From Jaltomata sinuosa (lineage: Eukaryota > Streptophyta > Magnoliopsida > Solanales > Solanaceae): a stretch of 64,000 bases of DNA. The position numbers and the translations under genes are program-made. This document shows, piece after piece, positions 60,682 through 64,000 of this stretch. The DNA is taken from NCBI GenBank assembly GCA_003996215.1, contig QJPP01004107.1:186001-250000 (forward strand), read 5' to 3'. How positions within the stretch are numbered: the stretch's first letter is position 1; each line of letters starts with the position of its first letter. Below the pieces are notes generated by a model. It saw only the letters and a list, made by a program, of their open reading frames with translations. It did no database searches and was not told where the DNA came from.

Positions 60682-61330
60682 AAATTTCTCCACATTTGTT
60701 GGAGTGTTTTTCATTATATATTTTTTGGGGGGGATTTCTCCATGTTTTGATTTGTGGGGAATTTTACTCCTTCTTTAAAGTCGTATTTTCATCTTTATTC
60801 CTCTGGGACTTTGCATCTTCTGCCTTTGGCATCTTTGATCTTGAATCTTTGTCCGCAATTTGCACATTTTAATGCGCTCAGGGAGGTCGGGCCAAAAGAG
60901 GGTAGTGCATGTAAGCACTCAGAAAGGTATAGGCTGAGATGTGGTTGTTCAAAGAAAAGGCTTCAGGCTCAAAGGGGGAATGCTAGGGATAATGTCATTT
61001 GGTAGGTTGTGAAAGGCTCAATCGGGTCAAAGAAGGCCTACGATCCTTTCCCAAATCAAGTGTAACTCAGGATTTCGCCTCAACAAACATTTAGGCCAAG
61101 TTCTAGATCATCAATGCAATGCAATGAATTAATCTAATGCTCGCCACACAATGCACACGAAACGATGAGGTTGGTTTTGTTCTTGTCTTAGATGCATGCA
61201 AGAGAATTTTTTGAGTGTCACTAAGGTGCGATTAAGAGGTACCAAAAGAATCTATGGTTTACCACGAAATTGGTCCTCTCCATCATACCATTTGTTTCTT
61301 TCTCATGCACACTTCTAACTATGTTGGTAC
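60040..61330 (-). other. Shared 3' module in the right Tat-like element
   Basis: Non-coding. The reverse strand carries CTAGAACTTGGCCTAAATG (about 61112), GGCCTTCTTTGACCCGATTG (about 61040), CCTTTGAGCCTGAAGCC (about 60970), CCCAAGCCTACATTACAAGC (about 60455), AGCCTATGGTATCAC (about 60370) and GAGTGTGAGTGCAC (about 60330). A run of 39 T at 60642-60680 interrupts it. Confidence 0.7.
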
Positions 61331-61378
61331 CAACCAAGTCAAAACTTTCATGTTTTTTTTTTTTTTTTTTTTGAAAAA

Positions 61379-61690
61379 TGAGACCGAACCCTTATGAGGG
61401 TTGCCTACGTATCTTGTATAAACAAGAATCAGGTCTGTGTAGTTCAAGAGGATAGGGTATAAGATGTAAAGTAAAAAAAACTCTTTTTTTTTTTTGTAAA
61501 GGAATACCGAATCCAAGAAGGACTGCCTACGTATCTCATTGAGATGAGAATCAGGTATGCGTAGTTCATGAAGATACGAACTAAAATGTATGTACACATT
61601 TTTTTTTTTTTTCTAATAAGGAATACCGAACCCAAGAAGGACTGCCTACGTATCTCATCGAGATGAGAATCAGGTTCGCGTAGTTCGTGA
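61379..61690 (-). repeat. Three hairpin boxes in the right element
   Basis: Boxes at about 61381-61445, 61504-61568 and 61624-61690 follow the plan GAACCC or GAATCC, GCCTACGTATC, hairpin, GAATCAGGT, GTAGTTC (plus strand). Stems: TCTTGT/ACAAGA (61412-61427), TCTCAT/ATGAGA (61534-61549), TCTCAT/ATGAGA (61653-61668). Poly-T or poly-A tracts separate them. Confidence 0.75.
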
Positions 61691-62280
61691 GGATACGATA
61701 GCAAATGTATGTGCAGAAAATAATTCACCTCTAGAAGGAATATAAGGCAAAAAAAAATTAAGACATTTATCGAATATAAAAAATATGTATAAAAAATAAT
61801 GCAAAGATATAACAAACTCGGAGCGATGCCTCGTATGTCGAGTGTTGGTGATGTCCTCGATGAGAGTGTCTCCCGACTGTTTGTGAGGATGATCGTTGTT
61901 GTGATTTCCCAATTGTTTATGGAGATCGTCCATTAGCGTGATCGTCTCCAATTGTTGTTTGAAGATGACATGTTGTGGCCTCTTGATTGCTTGTGAGGGC
62001 ACTCATTGGTGTGTCCGTCCCCGATTAAGTGGGGACGGTTCTCCTGTAAAGGAATAAGAAAGGAGTGAAAGTAGGGAAGTCATAAAAAAATATAATAACA
62101 TGATCAAAAACTCCCCTGATTTGTTTGTCCCATTGAATATGGATGCCTCAGAAAGTTCGAAGTCGGATGTTATCTCATGTGAAGTTCAGAGATTATTTAA
62201 CTTCTTCAGACTCGACTCCTCTCTTTTTATTGCTTGATATCCTATGATAGGCGTGCCTACAAAGAAAATGAGTCAACTTG
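61691..62280 (-). other. Non-coding part of the right element
   Basis: Between the hairpin boxes and the 602-bp repeats. 61855-62040 has a loose repeat of TTGTTTGTGAGG/GAGGATGATCG-like words; no gene. Confidence 0.45.
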
Positions 62281-63235
62281 TGTTGAACTCTTAGATTTGG
62301 AAAGTGAAGGTGATTTACCGTAGTTCCATGGCCTACAACATTTGAGAGGTTTGAATAGAGACTTAGGTCTTCAGATTTTGAGACTAAAGTCGAATGGAGA
62401 TTATGGTAAGAGTGATATTGATAATCTTGAATTTTGGACTTCAGAGAATTGATTGACGCTTTTAATTATTTTTTGAGGGTTGAGAGCGTCATCGGACTGT
62501 TTCAAAATATTTGCCCCAGTTTGCAGTCCTAGGAAAATCATTTTTAGAATAGCAGGAAGACCGAACCCTTATGTAGGATTGCCTACATATTTCACCAAGA
62601 TGAATTAAGATGAGAATCAGGTCAGGACATAGTTTAGAATGAATCCATGGGTATGATATGTATGATTGCCATGAATGGTGTGACAGGCAGCTTAGAGGAG
62701 ACCGATTGTAGATAATGGGCATAGAAATTATTCTGATCAGACAATCAAGATGATGGATGTGAAAACATAGACAGAGCTTTGTCACTATTGTAATACGCTA
62801 AAAAGATTACTAAGAAAGAGAAGCATGGCAAAGATTTGATATTACTTCGCCGCTGTCAGAAGAATTGAATGACTGGGAGAGTGTTGAACTCTTGATTTTG
62901 AAAGTGAAGGCCAAAATGTCACATTTCATAATCTACGATGATTTGAGAGAAAAAAAGAAACTTATGTCCCATGTTCTAGGATCAAAGTCGAGTGAAGGTT
63001 TGAATATAAGGCCAATATTGACACTGCTGTCAGGGAGATTTGGATTTGAGGGAAAACTGTTGATTTGCACTGTCAACATGACTTTGAAGAGGGTATTTGA
63101 ATTGTTTCAAAAATTTGCCTCAGTTTTTAAAATCCTGAAGAAATTATTTTGAAACAATGGAAGACCGAACCCTTATGTAGGGTTGCCTACGTATCTTGTT
63201 AGGACAAGAATCAGGTCAAAACGTAGTTCGAACTG
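62281..63235 (-). repeat. 602-bp-period direct repeat ending in hairpin boxes
   Basis: 62281-62630 and 62883-63235 share TGTTGAACTCTT, GAAAGTGAAGG, CAAAGTCGA(A/G)TG, TGTTTCAAAATATTTGCC(C/T)CAG and GGAAGACCGAACCCTTATGT, 602 bp apart. The second box has stem TCTTGT/ACAAGA (63194-63209); the first box's hairpin is expanded and broken (62590-62617). Confidence 0.65.
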
Positions 63236-63399
63236 ATACCTAGTTGTATGTGAGTTGTATAATTACTTTGAGCGATTGTATTGAAAAAAGTAAAGCTATG
63301 AGTGAGTTTGGACAAGAAAAAGATACGGTATAAAGATGAAAAGAATGTACAAGGCTGTATTGAAAATTTCTTGAAAAAGAATGATGAAATCCAAAAGAG

Positions 63400-63570
63400 T
63401 GATCGTAAAGATCGACACCGGGTATGAGAAAGAACGATATATGAAAGATGGTCTTATAGATCGAGAACGAATGTGAGGAATTGAAGATCGACAATGGCAT
63501 GGGAAAGAATGATAAATTGTGAAGAATGGTCTTAGAGACCGAGAACGAATGTGAGGGATTGAAAAGGTCC
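63400..63570 (-). repeat. About 76-bp tandem repeat
   Basis: GAAAGAACGATATATG at 63427 and GAAAGAATGATAAATTG at 63503 start related units; both continue with GATGGTCTTA or AATGGTCTTA and GAGAACGAATGTGAGG. A partial unit precedes them. Confidence 0.6.
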
Positions 63571-64000
63571 CAGGCTCAACACAAGTCAACCAAAATCGTT
63601 AGACAAAATGGACGAGGACGAAGATGACATGTGTACATATATGTATAAACCAAAAAGTATGCACAAAAATATAAAAACGCAGAATATATAATAATCAAAG
63701 AGCAAGTATCAATTAAAAATATATAACAAATAAAGAATAAAAATTCATTCGACTAAAGTAACGATCGTATGTACAACGGCCTAAGGATTCTAAGAGTAGA
63801 TTCACCTAAGCTGATAAAGAATATTAGGACAACTGCGAGAAGACGCATAGTAATTTAAACGCGCCGACTCTGAAGCTAAGGAATCCAAAGAAGTTTTGGA
63901 GGAGCGTGAAACACTCCTCGCGTGAACCACAGTGTGTGATAGTGTACGGCCAAGACTTTATAGAAACGATGTGATAATTAAATAAATAATGTGTAGAAGT
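63571..64000 (-). other. Edge of the right element
   Basis: AT-rich, non-coding; no feature recognised. Confidence 0.4.

Larger units (their letters stand above)
55938..64000 (-). mobile_element. Right Tat/Ogre-like LTR element (3' part), reverse strand
   Basis: The 3' LTR is 55938-58889 and its polypurine tract lies at 58890-58903 on the reverse strand, so the body extends rightward past the window edge. The 5.1 kb of internal sequence shown is non-coding and repeat-rich, as in the hypervariable 3' UTR described for Tat/Ogre elements. Coding domains would lie beyond 64000. Confidence 0.7.

Overview
This is plant nuclear DNA: AT-rich, with a spliced ten-exon gene and dense nested transposons of angiosperm families. 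The repeat families look like those of Solanaceae, but that is a family-level impression from memory and no species can be named. Almost everything is transposon; one protein-coding host gene looks intact.

1-22922 is a three-level retrotransposon nest on which target-site duplications can be read. The outermost is a short non-autonomous LTR element (LTRs 1-1388 and 21447-22922, tRNA-Asp-type primer site). Into it jumped a Ty3/Gypsy chromovirus with a chromodomain (3203-20382, duplication CTTGT). Into that element's pol gene jumped a reverse-strand non-autonomous LTR element (7944-16048). The outer and inner elements have different LTRs but the same plan: tRNA-Asp-type primer site, a small protein beginning with two zinc knuckles, and a shared non-coding 3' module.

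22923-31080 holds the host gene, a 480-residue secreted, probably GPI-anchored aspartic protease of the pollen A36/A39 type. The outer LTR ends 343 bp before its start codon. Its introns hold Stowaway MITEs, a microsatellite against a splice acceptor, and a long-inverted-repeat Mutator-like element that contains an assembly gap.

31081-44609 is intergenic: a dead reverse-strand L1-type LINE with an RNase H domain (about 32105-38585), a repeated block around a 20-N gap, and a reverse-strand Helitron (42207-43846) containing a Tourist-like MITE.

44610-64000 holds parts of two large Tat/Ogre-like elements facing each other. The left one (+) has a 5' LTR split by a dead hAT transposon (45523-48730), a primer site, and then only non-coding sequence. 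The right one (-) shows its 3' LTR (55938-58889) and about 5 kb of 3' non-coding sequence with a 69-bp tandem array, a 602-bp-period repeat and recurring hairpin boxes. A probable Helitron (53240-54868) lies between them.

The least explained signals are non-coding: a 3' module shared by four different elements, a recurring hairpin whose stem covaries, the two-hairpin 69-bp array, and a duplicated palindrome upstream of an LTR TATA box. All homologies, repeat boundaries and exon joins were read by eye; no alignment or database search was run.
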